Below, piece by piece: positions 1 to 8,678 of a DNA stretch of 64,000 nt (position 1 is its first letter; each line of letters opens with the position of its first letter). Position numbers and translations under genes: made by a program. The DNA lies in the NCBI RefSeq assembly GCF_003259175.1, contig NZ_QGOK01000005.1, forward strand, positions 248,001-312,000, read 5' to 3'. Source of the DNA: Marinomonas shanghaiensis (lineage in GTDB: Bacteria; Pseudomonadota; Gammaproteobacteria; Pseudomonadales; Marinomonadaceae). The notes below the pieces were generated by a model that saw only the letters and a list, made by a program, of their open reading frames with translations, did no database searches and was not told the DNA's origin.

Positions 1-2
1 AG

Positions 3-197
3 TACATAACGATAAAAATCAGTAAAGGCTATTGGTATGGTGGTTGTAATATTTAGGGTAAACTGATTATTATCACCCCAAAAGTTTTTATATCTAGGTG
101 GCTTGGGGTAGAATTTGAGTTTGGGATACCTTATGATTACAATCCATATACATGGACAATGGATTTCTCTAATCCCGGCTATAAGGAAGATAACTAA
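3..197 (+). pseudogene. Possible 3' remnant of an unrecognised gene, interrupted by a stop
   Basis: One frame runs from the window edge to TAA at 195-197 but carries an in-frame TAG at 54-56. The part after the TAG (57-197) has protein-like composition, rich in aromatic and acidic residues and ending in SNPGYKEDN. No start codon with a ribosome site is visible after the TAG. It may be the tail of a broken gene lying upstream of the window, or chance. I do not recognise the family. Confidence 0.25.
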
Positions 198-200
198 AAT

Positions 201-599
201 ATGATGTTTCTGGTTGAATTTGGACCTAGGATCATAGGCTATGGAACGATATTGTTGGCCTTTGTTCTTAGCTATCGTATGCGCTCGTGGGATCACTTTT
301 TTCTCAGAGTATTTGCCGTCGCAGCATGTGTATATATTGTCTCGGTTTCTCTCACGTTTTCATACGACGGAATGTTGGATTTTTTTGCATCTACCTATGA
401 CCTTAATGCAAATGGTATGTTCGAGACAAATGAATATACGCACGAATTAAACGTGATCAACCAGAAAATTGTTCGAGATACGGGCAGAACGTTTTACCCA
501 ATTACTGGAATATTTATATCTCTTTTTTTAAGCCTTGTTTTTTTGTCTATTTTTTCGGCATATAAGTATATAAAGCTTAAAGTCATGAAAAAAGATTAA
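201..599 (+). CDS. Small predicted membrane protein, unknown function
   Basis: A 132-residue protein that I do not recognise. Three hydrophobic stretches (about residues 9-25, 34-53 and 98-122) suggest an inner-membrane protein. A polar loop at about 60-95 holds DLNANGMFETNE, which resembles an EF-hand-like acidic loop but is too short to call. The C-terminus is basic (KYIKLKVMKKD), consistent with a cytoplasmic tail. The start is ATG 201 or ATG 204, with only a weak AAGGA-like site at 183-187. The DNA looks AT-richer than the ugp operon downstream, which fits accessory DNA. Being a membrane protein with no recognised domain, its function stays open. Confidence 0.5.
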   Translation: MMFLVEFGPRIIGYGTILLAFVLSYRMRSWDHFFLRVFAVAACVYIVSVSLTFSYDGMLDFFASTYDLNANGMFETNEYTHELNVINQKIVRDTGRTFYPITGIFISLFLSLVFLSIFSAYKYIKLKVMKKD

Positions 600-601
600 A
601 G

Positions 602-706
602 CTATAAAAAACCGCTATATGCGTTTTTCAGGTTACTGGCAAACCCCAGCAAAGCCTTGATCACCTCGTCGAACGCATTATGCGAGACTGTGAAATGCTT
701 GTATTG
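602..706 (-). pseudogene. C-terminal remnant of an unrecognised protein
   Basis: On the minus strand a frame of about 34 codons ends at TAG (602-604). It reads like a protein C-terminus (AFDEVIKALLGFASNLKNAY followed by SGFL). It is closed upstream by TGA and has no start. Together with other short decayed frames up to about 1050, it suggests the wreck of a mobile or accessory gene. Which family it came from cannot be said by eye. Confidence 0.25.
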
Positions 707-871
707 TCAATTTATCAACAACAAAGTCTGTGGCGCCAGTTTTGTTTATAATCTGTATTTTTCACAAGCCAATTAAGCCGCTGATCTGTTCTACATTAAC
801 TCGGTTAAATTCCACGTCACCCATTCCGATTTGCTATAGAAGTAAGGCTAAAATTGACGAAACTACTAAAT

Positions 872-1051
872 TTAACCGAAGCTGTGGGACGTAGATGTAG
901 CATATGAGCATAGCGACCTTTCCAACATCATGTCATCCAGCTCACTGACAGAGTATTCGTCCCACACCTTATCCGCTTTCTTAACCACTTTGTTAGTGAT
1001 TTCACAACGAATGCCCGAACTGCGTCCTCTATTTTTCAGTTTAAGTTTCAT
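872..1051 (-). CDS. Small hypothetical protein, possibly a gene fragment
   Basis: A 59-codon minus-strand frame starting at ATG 1051 and stopping at TAA 872-874. It is strongly basic at the N-terminus (MKLKLKNRGRSSG) and acidic in the middle (DEYSVSELDDMML). It could be a small nucleic-acid-binding protein or a truncated gene. No Shine-Dalgarno sequence precedes it, and its first codons overlap the left arm of the ugp palindrome. No family is recognised. Confidence 0.25.
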   Translation of the reverse strand: MKLKLKNRGRSSGIRCEITNKVVKKADKVWDEYSVSELDDMMLERSLCSYATSTSHSFG

Positions 1052-1080
1052 TTGAATGGCAATTGTATTTCAAATGAAAC
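1045..1080. promoter_or_regulatory. Perfect 12-bp inverted repeat, candidate operator of the ugp operon
   Basis: The arms GTTTCATTTGAA (1045-1056) and TTCAAATGAAAC (1069-1080) are exact reverse complements around a 12-bp spacer. The symmetry centre is itself the palindrome CAATTG (1060-1065). The right half overlaps the candidate ugp promoter. No T-run follows, so it is not a terminator. TTTCATTT-type half-sites occur among DeoR-family operators, and a DeoR regulator is the sixth gene of this operon, so autoregulation is a fair inference. Confidence 0.6.
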
Positions 1081-1091
1081 CTTACTATCAT
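1063..1091 (+). promoter_or_regulatory. Candidate sigma70 promoter of the ugp operon
   Basis: TTGTAT (1063-1068) and TATCAT (1086-1091) are separated by exactly 17 bases, about 70 bp upstream of the ugpB start. The -35 hexamer lies in the spacer of the perfect palindrome, whose right arm fills the promoter spacer, so a bound repressor would block RNA polymerase. Confidence 0.45.
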
Positions 1092-1162
1092 CAAAGTGAA
1101 ATATTTTCTTTCTATAGTGGTTCTTTCTTTTCTAATAAAAACTCATTGTGAGGAACACGGAA

Positions 1163-2464
1163 ATGCATAATTTGAAGTTGGCGTCGGTAGTGGTTGGGTT
1201 GTCTATGGCGAGTTCGGGCTTTGCGGCGACACAAATCGAGTGGTGGCACGCGATGGGTGGTGCGAATGGTGAGAAGGTTGATGAAATGGCGAAGGCCTTC
1301 AATGACTCTCAGAGCGACTACGAGGTTAAGCCAGTTTATAAGGGCAACTACACGGAAACCATGACGTCGGCGATTGCGGCGTTCCGCGCTAAGCAACAGC
1401 CTGCCATTGTGCAAGTATTTGAAGTGGGTACGGCCAGTATGATGGCGGCCCAAGGCGCGATCTATCCAGTGTATCAGTTGATGAAAGATTCTGGCCAAGC
1501 CTTTGACGAAAGTGCCTATCTAAGCGCTGTGACTGGGTATTATTCAAACAGTGAGGGGCAGATGCTTTCTATGCCTTTCAACAGCTCAACGCCTGTTTTG
1601 TATTACAACAAAGATTTGTTCAAAAAAGCGGGCATCGATCAAGCGCCTAAAACTTGGCAAGACGTTGAAAGCGTGTCGAAAAAACTGTTAGCGTCTGGGG
1701 TCACCTGTGGTTTTACTACGGCGTGGCAATCGTGGGTGCAATTAGAAAACTTAAGTGCGCGTCATAATGTGCCATTTGCCACCTTGGAAAACGGTTTTGG
1801 TGGGGTGAAAACCGAGCTTACATTCAATGGCCCGTTGCAAGTGGCGCACATTTCCAAAATGGGTGAATGGCAAAAGAATGGCATTTTTAGCTACTCGGGT
1901 CGTACCAATGACGGTGCTGCGAAGTTCTACAGCCAAGAATGTGCCATGTTTACGGAGTCTTCTGCTGGGTTTGCCGGTATTAAACGCAACGCGACTTTTG
2001 ACTTCGGTGTGACTGAGCTGCCTTACTGGGAAGGCAAGGTAGAACAACCTTCTAATACTATTATCGGTGGTGCGTCTTTGTGGGTACTGCAAGGTCACTC
2101 TAAAGAGGAATACAAAGGCGTGGCGTCTTTCCTAAGCTATCTATCCAAAGCCTCTGTGCAAGCGGATTGGCACCAGTTTTCGGGATACTTGCCTATTACT
2201 AAAGCGGCCTATGAGTTAACCAAAGAACAAGGCTTCTACGCGGCGAACCCAGGTACCGAAACGGGTGTCATGCAAATGACAACGGGCACGCCTACGGAGA
2301 ATACCAAAGGCTTGCGTTTGGGTAACTTTGTACAAATCCGTGGCATTATCGACGAAGCGTTAGAGTCTGTGTGGAGTGGTAATGTTGACGCGCAAACAGC
2401 ACTCAATACGGCCGTTGAACGTGGCAATGCGCAACTTCGCCGTTTTGAAAAGGCGAATAATTAA
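1163..2464 (+). CDS. ugpB: sn-Glycerol-3-phosphate ABC transporter, periplasmic binding protein
   Basis: Periplasmic binding protein for glycerol-3-phosphate and glycerophosphodiesters. The 433-residue sequence follows UgpB closely: EWWHAMGG near the mature N-terminus, YKGNYTETM, the QVFEVGTASMMA segment, PFNSSTPVLYYNKD, IIGGASLWV and the tail ERGNAQLRRFEKA. Residues 1-21 form a signal peptide cleaved near GFA/AT. I chose ATG 1163 because TGAGGA (1149-1154) sits at proper distance. A GTG at 1148 in the same frame overlaps that ribosome site. It is the first gene of the operon and is followed by a terminator-like hairpin before ugpA. Confidence 0.93.
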   Translation: MHNLKLASVVVGLSMASSGFAATQIEWWHAMGGANGEKVDEMAKAFNDSQSDYEVKPVYKGNYTETMTSAIAAFRAKQQPAIVQVFEVGTASMMAAQGAIYPVYQLMKDSGQAFDESAYLSAVTGYYSNSEGQMLSMPFNSSTPVLYYNKDLFKKAGIDQAPKTWQDVESVSKKLLASGVTCGFTTAWQSWVQLENLSARHNVPFATLENGFGGVKTELTFNGPLQVAHISKMGEWQKNGIFSYSGRTNDGAAKFYSQECAMFTESSAGFAGIKRNATFDFGVTELPYWEGKVEQPSNTIIGGASLWVLQGHSKEEYKGVASFLSYLSKASVQADWHQFSGYLPITKAAYELTKEQGFYAANPGTETGVMQMTTGTPTENTKGLRLGNFVQIRGIIDEALESVWSGNVDAQTALNTAVERGNAQLRRFEKANN

Positions 2465-2473
2465 ATAAAAGCC

Positions 2474-2506
2474 GTGCCCTTGTGTTTTTGCATAAGGGCA
2501 CTTTTT
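2474..2506 (+). terminator. Intercistronic hairpin between ugpB and ugpA
   Basis: GTGCCCTT (2474-2481) pairs with AAGGGCAC (2494-2501) and five T follow at once. It looks like a Rho-independent terminator but lies inside the operon, so it probably works as a partial terminator or 3' stabiliser that raises ugpB mRNA above that of the permeases. Confidence 0.6.
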
Positions 2507-2561
2507 ATTGCTGCAGTGGTTTGTTTTTTTACTGGTTGCTTTCTTTTGTTTGGATTGTCTG

Positions 2562-3440
2562 ATGACGGTTACTTTCCCTCAAAAAGTCCTGCCTTGGCTG
2601 TTGCTGCTGCCACAGTTGTTGGTGACGGCGATTTTCTTTCTCTGGCCTGCTGAGCAGGCGCTGGAGCAAGCGTTTTACCAAGAAGACGCGTTTGGTCTGA
2701 GTCGTGAATTTATTGGCTTGGAGAATTTTGCCGATTTGTTTACGGATCCCTTGTATTACCAGTCCATGTTAACCACCTTGGTGTTCAGTTTTTCGGTGGC
2801 CATTGTGGGGATGTCGTTGGCGCTGTTGTTAGCGGTGATGGCGGATCGAATTATTCGCGGTAAATTGGCCTATCAAACCTTGTTAATTTGGCCTTATGCC
2901 GTGGCGCCTGCGTTAGCGGGTGTCTTGTGGTGGATTTTATTTGACCCCAGCATGGGGCCGATTGCTCTGTGGCTGAAAGCGGCAGGGGTGAATTGGAACC
3001 ATTATTTAGATGGCAACCAAGCCATGATATTGGTGGTGATTGCGTCTACTTGGAAGCAAATCAGCTATAACTTTTTATTTTTCTTAGCAGGTTTGCAAGC
3101 GGTGCCTCGCTCACTTATTGAAGCGGCGGCGATTGACGGTGCCAGTCCCTTTAAGCGCTTTTGGACCATTGTCTTTCCGCTGTTGTCGCCGACGACCTTT
3201 TTCTTGTTGGTTGTTAACCTTGTGTATGCCTTTTTTGAAACCTTCGGGGTGATTGATGCGACCACCAAAGGCGGTCCTGGGCAAAGCACGACCACTTTAG
3301 TTTATAAAGTGTTTGATGATGGTTTTGTCGGTTTGGATTTGGGGGGATCGGCAGCGCAATCGGTTGTGCTGATGGCGATTGTTGGTTTGATGACGGTGAT
3401 TCAGTTTCGTTTTATTGAGCGTAAGGTGCAGTACTCATGA
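2562..3440 (+). CDS. ugpA: sn-Glycerol-3-phosphate ABC transporter permease UgpA
   Basis: Inner-membrane permease of the Ugp importer, about 292 residues from ATG 2562, close to the usual 295. Six hydrophobic segments are visible. The ATPase-docking EAA loop is present ([14 protein letters not shown]), as are the UgpA-like blocks [31 protein letters not shown] and [12 protein letters not shown]. Earlier in-frame starts such as TTG 2508 would put the N-terminus inside the hairpin region and lack a ribosome site. The stop overlaps the ugpE start as ATGA (3437-3440), so the two permeases are translationally coupled. Confidence 0.92.
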   Translation: MTVTFPQKVLPWLLLLPQLLVTAIFFLWPAEQALEQAFYQEDAFGLSREFIGLENFADLFTDPLYYQSMLTTLVFSFSVAIVGMSLALLLAVMADRIIRGKLAYQTLLIWPYAVAPALAGVLWWILFDPSMGPIALWLKAAGVNWNHYLDGNQAMILVVIASTWKQISYNFLFFLAGLQAVPRSLIEAAAIDGASPFKRFWTIVFPLLSPTTFFLLVVNLVYAFFETFGVIDATTKGGPGQSTTTLVYKVFDDGFVGLDLGGSAAQSVVLMAIVGLMTVIQFRFIERKVQYS

Positions 3441-4285
3441 TCGAGAATCGACCTTGGTTAACCTTTGCTAGTCATGCCACGCTATTGATAGGGATTGCTT
3501 TGGTGGCTTTGCCTGTTTGGATGGCACTGGTGGCATCAACGCATCCGGCGTCTGCGTTTGGTGTTGGACACATTCCTTTATGGTTCGGTGATGCTGGCGC
3601 AGAAACATGGGGCACCGTGTTGTTCGAAAAAGCGGGCAACGGTGTGGATACGCCAGTTTGGTTTATGATGCTGAACTCCTTGATTATGGCGCTGGGCATT
3701 ACTTTCGGCAAAATTGCCATTTCATTGTTGTCGGCTTATGCGATTGTGTTCTTTCGCTTTCCGTTTCGTAATCTGTGTTTTTGGATCATTTTCATGACCT
3801 TAATGCTGCCGGTTGAAGTGCGGATTGTGCCGACGTATGAGGTGGTGGCAAATTTGGATCTGCTCAATAGCTATACGGGTTTAACCCTGCCATTGATCGC
3901 CAGTGCAACGGCAACTTTTTTGTTTCGTCAGTGTTTCCTGAGCGTTCCGGGGGAGCTGGTAGAAGCGGCGCGAATGGACGGAGCGGGGCCGTGGCGGTTC
4001 TTTTTTGACATCTTGTTGCCATTGTCTCGCACCAATATTGCGGCCTTGTTTGTGATCTTGTTTATTTACGGTTGGAATCAATATCTATGGCCTTTGTTGA
4101 TCACCACAGACGACGCTTATTACACCTTGGTGATGAGTATTAAGCGCATGTTGTCGGTGACCGATGGTGATATCGCATGGAACCAAATTATGGCCACCAC
4201 CTTATTAGCGATGTTGCCACCGGTTGCGGTGGTGATTGGCATGCAGAAGCTGTTTGTTAAAGGCTTAGTGGATTCGGAGAAGTAG
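3437..4285 (+). CDS. ugpE: sn-Glycerol-3-phosphate ABC transporter permease UgpE
   Basis: Second permease of the Ugp importer, 282 residues against 281 in the family type. It has about six membrane segments and the coupling loop [20 protein letters not shown]. The C-terminal block [19 protein letters not shown] is typical of UgpE. It begins on the ATGA overlap with ugpA and is followed after 2 bp by ugpC. It should form a UgpA/UgpE heterodimer with two UgpC subunits. Confidence 0.93.
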   Translation: MIENRPWLTFASHATLLIGIALVALPVWMALVASTHPASAFGVGHIPLWFGDAGAETWGTVLFEKAGNGVDTPVWFMMLNSLIMALGITFGKIAISLLSAYAIVFFRFPFRNLCFWIIFMTLMLPVEVRIVPTYEVVANLDLLNSYTGLTLPLIASATATFLFRQCFLSVPGELVEAARMDGAGPWRFFFDILLPLSRTNIAALFVILFIYGWNQYLWPLLITTDDAYYTLVMSIKRMLSVTDGDIAWNQIMATTLLAMLPPVAVVIGMQKLFVKGLVDSEK

Positions 4286-4287
4286 TA

Positions 4288-5355
4288 ATGACGGACGTTA
4301 TTTTAGAGAAAGTAGGCAAGACATACCCGAATGGTTATCACGCGATTCCAAGCGTGGATTTATCGATTGAAGAAGGCGAGTTTATTGTGTTGGTTGGCCC
4401 ATCAGGCTGCGGTAAATCGACCTTATTGCGTATGGTGGCAGGCTTGGAAAGCATTTCTACGGGCGAGCTGCGCATTCGTGGCGAGCGCATGAATGATAAG
4501 GAACCTGCTGAGCGAGACATCGCCATGGTGTTTCAGAATTACGCTTTATATCCGCATATGACCGTCTACGACAACATGGCTTACGGTTTAAAAAACCGTG
4601 GTATGCCAAAAGCACAAATTGCCGAAAAGGTCAGTGATGTGGCGACCATGTTAGGGTTGACGGAGTTATTGCAACGCAAACCGCGTCAGTTATCTGGTGG
4701 TCAGCGCCAACGTGTTGCTATGGGGCGCGCCATGGTGCGAGACCCGAAAGTGTTTTTGTTTGATGAGCCCTTGTCTAATCTAGACGCTAAATTGCGGGTG
4801 CAGATGCGTGTCGAGATTCGTCAGTTGCAACGCAAGTTAGGCACGACAACCTTATACGTGACCCATGATCAGGTGGAAGCCATGACCTTGGCAGATCGTT
4901 TGGTGGTATTGAATAAGGGGAAAGCGGAACAGATTGGCACGCCAATGGATTTATACAATAAACCGGCCACGCCATTCGTTGCGGCGTTTATTGGTTCGCC
5001 GTCGATGAATTTGATCAATGCGAATCTGACAGAGCAAGGCGTTAAAATCTCTGAGGCGTTGACCTTGCCGCTTTCTCATGCGTTTCGTGGGGGTATTGTT
5101 TGGGGGATTCGTCCAGAGCATTTAGAGGTCAGTGACGAGCAAAATGCCGATTTCGCTTTGCGTATCCAAGCGGTAGAATCTTTGGGAGCCGAGACGTTAA
5201 TTCACGGTAAATTGGAAACGGAGTCCGGTCATGGCGAGCCCTTAGTAGTGCGTTTGTCTGGCCCGCATTTACCCGATATTAATAGTCTCATGTGGTTAAG
5301 GGCGCCAGTATCACATTGGCATTTATTTGACGCAAACACGCAACAACGATTGTGA
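4288..5355 (+). CDS. ugpC: sn-Glycerol-3-phosphate import ATP-binding protein UgpC
   Basis: ATPase of the Ugp importer, 355 residues against the usual 356. Walker A is GPSGCGKST (37-45), the Q-loop is VFQNYALYPH, the signature is LSGGQRQRV and Walker B is VFLFDEPLSNLDAK, followed by the switch histidine in YVTHDQ. A C-terminal TOBE/OB domain (about 240-355) is the MalK-type regulatory part, including GIRPEHLEV. It is cytoplasmic and membrane-associated through UgpA/E. The sequence alone cannot exclude service to another importer. Confidence 0.92.
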   Translation: MTDVILEKVGKTYPNGYHAIPSVDLSIEEGEFIVLVGPSGCGKSTLLRMVAGLESISTGELRIRGERMNDKEPAERDIAMVFQNYALYPHMTVYDNMAYGLKNRGMPKAQIAEKVSDVATMLGLTELLQRKPRQLSGGQRQRVAMGRAMVRDPKVFLFDEPLSNLDAKLRVQMRVEIRQLQRKLGTTTLYVTHDQVEAMTLADRLVVLNKGKAEQIGTPMDLYNKPATPFVAAFIGSPSMNLINANLTEQGVKISEALTLPLSHAFRGGIVWGIRPEHLEVSDEQNADFALRIQAVESLGAETLIHGKLETESGHGEPLVVRLSGPHLPDINSLMWLRAPVSHWHLFDANTQQRL

Positions 5356-5362
5356 GAGCAGC

Positions 5363-6115
5363 ATGGAAAATGAAAAGCGCGATATTCTGAAAACAAAGGT
5401 AATGGGTCATCGTGGTGCGGCGTTATTGGCACCGGAAAATACCTTGGCGTCGATTCGAGCGGCCGCTGAAGCGGGCGCCACTTGGGTGGAAATTGATGTG
5501 TATCTGATCGCCGAAGGGGGATTGGTTATTTTCCATGATGACACGCTGGATCGTTGTACCAATGGGTCGGGGGTGACTCGTGAAGCTCGTCCGACGGATG
5601 TGGCGGCATTGGATGCGGGGGCTTGGTTTTCTGATGCGTTTGTGGGCGAAAAAGTGCCTACTCTGTTGGAAGCATTGGAATGCATTCAGTCGTTGGGTCT
5701 TGGCTTGAACCTTGAGATTAAGCATGACAGTGCGGATGTGGAAAATATTGTGCCTGCGGTGATGGCGATGTTGCGCGATTATTGGCAAGACAATGACAAG
5801 CTGATGATTTCCAGCTTCAATCTCGCGGCATTAGACATGTGTTATGAGATTGATGAGCAGCGTCATCTTGCGCCTTTGTATGAAGACATTCCAGAGGACT
5901 GGCAGGCGCAGCTTGAGAGTATTGAAGCGTACAGTTTGAATTGTGATTATTCACGATTGACGGAAGCCCAAGCGCGGGCAGTAAAAGCCGCGGGTTATAA
6001 ATTGTTGTGTTATACCGCCAATGATCCAAAAAAAGTGACAGCCCATTGGGAGTGGGGTATGGACGCCATCATTACGGACGATCCGACGCAGTTCGCTGCT
6101 TTGCTGACGAAATAA
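5363..6115 (+). CDS. ugpQ: Glycerophosphodiester phosphodiesterase UgpQ
   Basis: Cytosolic enzyme that hydrolyses glycerophosphodiesters to glycerol-3-phosphate and an alcohol, completing the Ugp route. About 250 residues from ATG 5363, against 247 in E. coli. The GDPD signature is intact: MGHRGAALLAPENTL with the catalytic H and R, then EIDVYL with metal-binding E and D, and FHDDTLDR with the second catalytic His. GAGAG-like purines precede ATG 5363 by about 6 bases and overlap the ugpC stop, so coupled translation is likely. A longer in-frame start at 5327 lies inside ugpC. Confidence 0.9.
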   Translation: MENEKRDILKTKVMGHRGAALLAPENTLASIRAAAEAGATWVEIDVYLIAEGGLVIFHDDTLDRCTNGSGVTREARPTDVAALDAGAWFSDAFVGEKVPTLLEALECIQSLGLGLNLEIKHDSADVENIVPAVMAMLRDYWQDNDKLMISSFNLAALDMCYEIDEQRHLAPLYEDIPEDWQAQLESIEAYSLNCDYSRLTEAQARAVKAAGYKLLCYTANDPKKVTAHWEWGMDAIITDDPTQFAALLTK

Positions 6116-6129
6116 TATAAGGGTGCCGT

Positions 6130-6888
6130 GTGGGGTTAAATGAGCGACAAAACCAGATCTTAAATTGGGTACAGCAAGAAGATACTTTGCTGGTAGAAGA
6201 CATGGTGACACGCTTTAACGTGTCTTCTCAGACCATTCGCAAAGACATTAATCAGTTGGCGGAGCGTCATCTTGTGCGTCGTACTCATGGTGGGATTGCG
6301 CCTGTGTCTAGTACGGAAAATTTGCCGTTTGATCATCGTCAGTTTCTGAACAGCGATGCGAAAGAGGCGATTGCGACGAAGGTCGCTCAGATGATCCCAG
6401 ACGGCGCTTCGGTGTTTTTAGGTATTGGCACCACGGTAGAATATGTGGCGAAGGCTTTGGTGTCTCATCATGATTTACAGGTTTTCACCAATAACTTAAC
6501 TGTGGCGGGTATATTGGGACATTACCCTGATATTCGTGTGCGAGTTTTAGCGGGCAAATTACGCCATCGTCACCATGATTTGGTGGGCGAAGAGACCCTG
6601 TCTGGGCTGCGCCAGTATTATTTTGATTATGGCGTCTTGGGCTGTGGTGGCATGGACGAAGAGCAAGGCATATTGGATTTTGACCCTGAAGAAGCCGCCG
6701 TGAGTCGTGTTTTGGTTGAGCAAAGTCGCCACTGTTTGTTGGTCGCGGATCAGCACAAATGGGGCCGTAAAGCCATGGCGCGCGTACAACCGTTTGCAGC
6801 GATAGATTGGTTGTTTAGTGATGCGCTCACCGACTCGCAAACCCAATTACTCACCTCTCATGGTGTTCAAATTCAACTCTGTTCTTAG
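6130..6888 (+). CDS. DeoR/GlpR-family transcriptional regulator
   Basis: A 252-residue DeoR-family repressor. The N-terminal winged helix (about 1-57) reads NERQNQILNWVQQ, then the recognition region VSSQTIRKDINQLAE, typical of GlpR-like proteins. The sugar-phosphate-sensing DeoRC domain follows (about 75-235), with IGIGTTVEYVAKAL-like and GCGGMDEEQGILDFDPEEA segments. The start is GTG 6130, with AAGGG about 7 bases upstream. As a member of the ugp operon it probably senses a phosphorylated triose or glycerol-3-phosphate and binds the palindrome at 1045-1080. That pairing is inference. Confidence 0.85.
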   Translation: MGLNERQNQILNWVQQEDTLLVEDMVTRFNVSSQTIRKDINQLAERHLVRRTHGGIAPVSSTENLPFDHRQFLNSDAKEAIATKVAQMIPDGASVFLGIGTTVEYVAKALVSHHDLQVFTNNLTVAGILGHYPDIRVRVLAGKLRHRHHDLVGEETLSGLRQYYFDYGVLGCGGMDEEQGILDFDPEEAAVSRVLVEQSRHCLLVADQHKWGRKAMARVQPFAAIDWLFSDALTDSQTQLLTSHGVQIQLCS

Positions 6889-6895
6889 GGTAATT

Positions 6896-7714
6896 ATGTC
6901 GATATCTGCGGTTTCTGCGCTTTCTCTTACTGATCTTGAGCCTAGTACCTGCCAAGATCTACGATTTATTTTAACGGATTTTGACGACACACTGACGTGG
7001 GAAGGTCAGTTGCCAGTGGCGACGCTACAAGCTTTGGCGCAATTGGAAGCCGAAGGGATTAAGGTGATTCCCGTTACGGGGGGGTGTGCTGGGTGGTCGG
7101 ATATGATTGCTCGAGCGCTCCCTGTTGATGGCGTGATTACGGAAGGTGGTGCCTGTTTTATTGGCAGAACCGCAGACCGTCATTTGACCTATTCCTTCTG
7201 GCGTGATGAATCGGAAATGCGTGCCGAGCAAGCTCACATATTGACTCAGGTTGAGTCGGTGTTAAGGCAATTTCCCCGTTTACGTTTGGCGCGTGATCAG
7301 GCGTACCGTCTCACGGATGTGGCGATCGATTATGCGCAAGACGTTAAACCTCCTGCCGTTGCAGACAAAGATGCGTGTTTGGCAGCGCTCATTGCCATGG
7401 GGCTAAACGCAAAAGCCAGCTCAATACACATTAATGTGTGCTCGCAAGGTTACGATAAGTTTTCTATGGCGCAACGCGTACTGCGTGATGTGTATGGGCT
7501 GAGTGACGCGCAACAACAAGAGCAAGTCTTGTATGTGGGGGATGCCCCCAACGATGAAAGCATGTTTGCGCGCTTTCCATTAAGCGTGGGGGTAGCGAAC
7601 ATAGTTCAGCATTTACCTATAATGCGTCATCGACCTCGTTATCAGACGACGCAACCTGGCGGTTTGGGCTTTGCGGAGTTAGCGAATTTTGTATTATTGG
7701 CACGACAAGCGTAA
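6896..7714 (+). CDS. HAD-superfamily (type IIB) phosphatase in the ugp operon
   Basis: A 272-residue HAD hydrolase. Motif I is TDFDDTLTWEG (nucleophile Asp and acid/base Asp), motif II lies in VIPVTGGCAGW, and motif IV is VGDAPNDESMF. A cap domain between motifs II and III marks a Cof/sucrose-phosphatase-like type IIB enzyme acting on a sugar or polyol phosphate. The start is ATG 6896, preceded by TTAGGGT. An upstream in-frame extension runs through the deoR gene and is not credible. Its place as last gene of the operon suggests dephosphorylation of glycerol-3-phosphate or a related overflow product. The substrate is not readable from the sequence. Confidence 0.8.
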   Translation: MSISAVSALSLTDLEPSTCQDLRFILTDFDDTLTWEGQLPVATLQALAQLEAEGIKVIPVTGGCAGWSDMIARALPVDGVITEGGACFIGRTADRHLTYSFWRDESEMRAEQAHILTQVESVLRQFPRLRLARDQAYRLTDVAIDYAQDVKPPAVADKDACLAALIAMGLNAKASSIHINVCSQGYDKFSMAQRVLRDVYGLSDAQQQEQVLYVGDAPNDESMFARFPLSVGVANIVQHLPIMRHRPRYQTTQPGGLGFAELANFVLLARQA

Positions 7715-7730
7715 GCCCTTGCTTGTCGTG
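7701..7730. terminator. Terminator hairpin closing the ugp operon
   Basis: CACGACAAGC (7701-7710) and GCTTGTCGTG (7721-7730) form a perfect 10-bp stem that includes the stop codon of the phosphatase gene. It lies between convergent genes and may serve both. The T-run is poor on either side. Confidence 0.5.
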
Positions 7731-7733
7731 TGT

Positions 7734-8654
7734 TTAGATGACTTTCTTGTTCACTTTTATCTTATTAAAGAGTGACACCACACCAACGGCAATGCTTCCT
7801 AGAATCAAACCAACGAATAAGCTGATGCCTGTGTTGATCAAGCTGGTTAGTACCGGAATGTGCGCCATTTCACCGGATATCGCCATATCAGCAAGGTGAT
7901 GCAAGGTTGGTAAACCATGAACGAAAATACCGCCGCCCACTAAAAACATCGCGATGGTGCCGACAATGGAGAGCAGTCGGATTAACATGGGGGCGCCTTT
8001 TAATATCACCAGACCAAGTCGTTTAACCAAGGCTTTGCTTGATTGCGTTAAATACAAGCCAATGTCATCAAGGCGCACAATCAGCCCGACTAATAAATAT
8101 ACGCCGACGGTGACAACCAAAGCGATTAGGCTGACGACCATGGTTTGGGTCAACAAACTTTGTCCCGCTACGGAGCCAAGGGCGATGACAATGATTTCGG
8201 CGGATAATACAAAGTCGGTTCGAATCGCGCCTTTTACTTTGCTTTTTTCTAGTGCTAGCAGTTCTGTGGCTGAGTTGGCTTGTTTGAGGTGGTTTCTCAG
8301 TGTCTCTTTTTCGTCGTGGTGGTTCTTGAAGAGATGAAGCACTTTTTCGACACCTTCAAAACACAGATACAAACCGCCTGCCATTAACAACGGTTGGATT
8401 AGCCAAGGGATAAAGGCGCTTATAGCGAGTGCCAACGGCACGAGAATCAGTTTGTTTATGAAAGAGCCTTTGGCGACGGCCCAAACCACGGGCAATTCAC
8501 GGTCGGCTTTCACGCCCGACACTTGTTCAGCGTTTAATGCAAGATCGTCCCCCAAGACGCCAGCGGTTTTTTTCGCCGCCACTTTGGAAAAAACCGCGAC
8601 ATCGTCCAGCAGTGTGGTTATGTCATCAAGCAATGCTAATAGACCAGTTGCCAT
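7734..8654 (-). CDS. DUF808 (YedI-like) inner-membrane protein
   Basis: A 306-residue member of the DUF808/YedI family, recognised from the N-terminal block [17 protein letters not shown], the following [10 protein letters not shown] and [10 protein letters not shown], and a hydrophobic C-terminal two thirds with about six membrane segments (near 68-98, 145-190, 215-245 and 265-295). The molecular function of the family is not established. It is convergent with the ugp operon and lies 24 bp downstream of the iclR-type gene on the same strand, so the two may be cotranscribed. Confidence 0.85.
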   Translation of the reverse strand: MATGLLALLDDITTLLDDVAVFSKVAAKKTAGVLGDDLALNAEQVSGVKADRELPVVWAVAKGSFINKLILVPLALAISAFIPWLIQPLLMAGGLYLCFEGVEKVLHLFKNHHDEKETLRNHLKQANSATELLALEKSKVKGAIRTDFVLSAEIIVIALGSVAGQSLLTQTMVVSLIALVVTVGVYLLVGLIVRLDDIGLYLTQSSKALVKRLGLVILKGAPMLIRLLSIVGTIAMFLVGGGIFVHGLPTLHHLADMAISGEMAHIPVLTSLINTGISLFVGLILGSIAVGVVSLFNKIKVNKKVI

Positions 8655-8678
8655 GCTTTTCTCTCTTATCGTGAGGGG

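Larger units (their letters stand above)
600..1162. other. Gene-poor stretch with decayed frames and the ugp control region
   Basis: No convincing full gene lies here. The stretch holds a minus-strand C-terminal remnant (602-706), a perfect 11-bp inverted repeat (TCGGTTAAATT 801-811 with AATTTAACCGA 869-879), a small minus-strand frame (872-1051), and the promoter plus palindrome for the ugp operon (1045-1091). Further short minus-strand frames, such as one near 770-835 beginning MGDVEFNRVN, read like protein fragments. The picture is of eroded accessory DNA next to a conserved transport operon. Confidence 0.4.

Noticed and set aside
1112..1498. Minus-strand frame of 128 codons over ugpB
   Set aside because: It lies antisense to a clear ugpB gene, is rich in Arg and His as shadow frames are, and has no family features.
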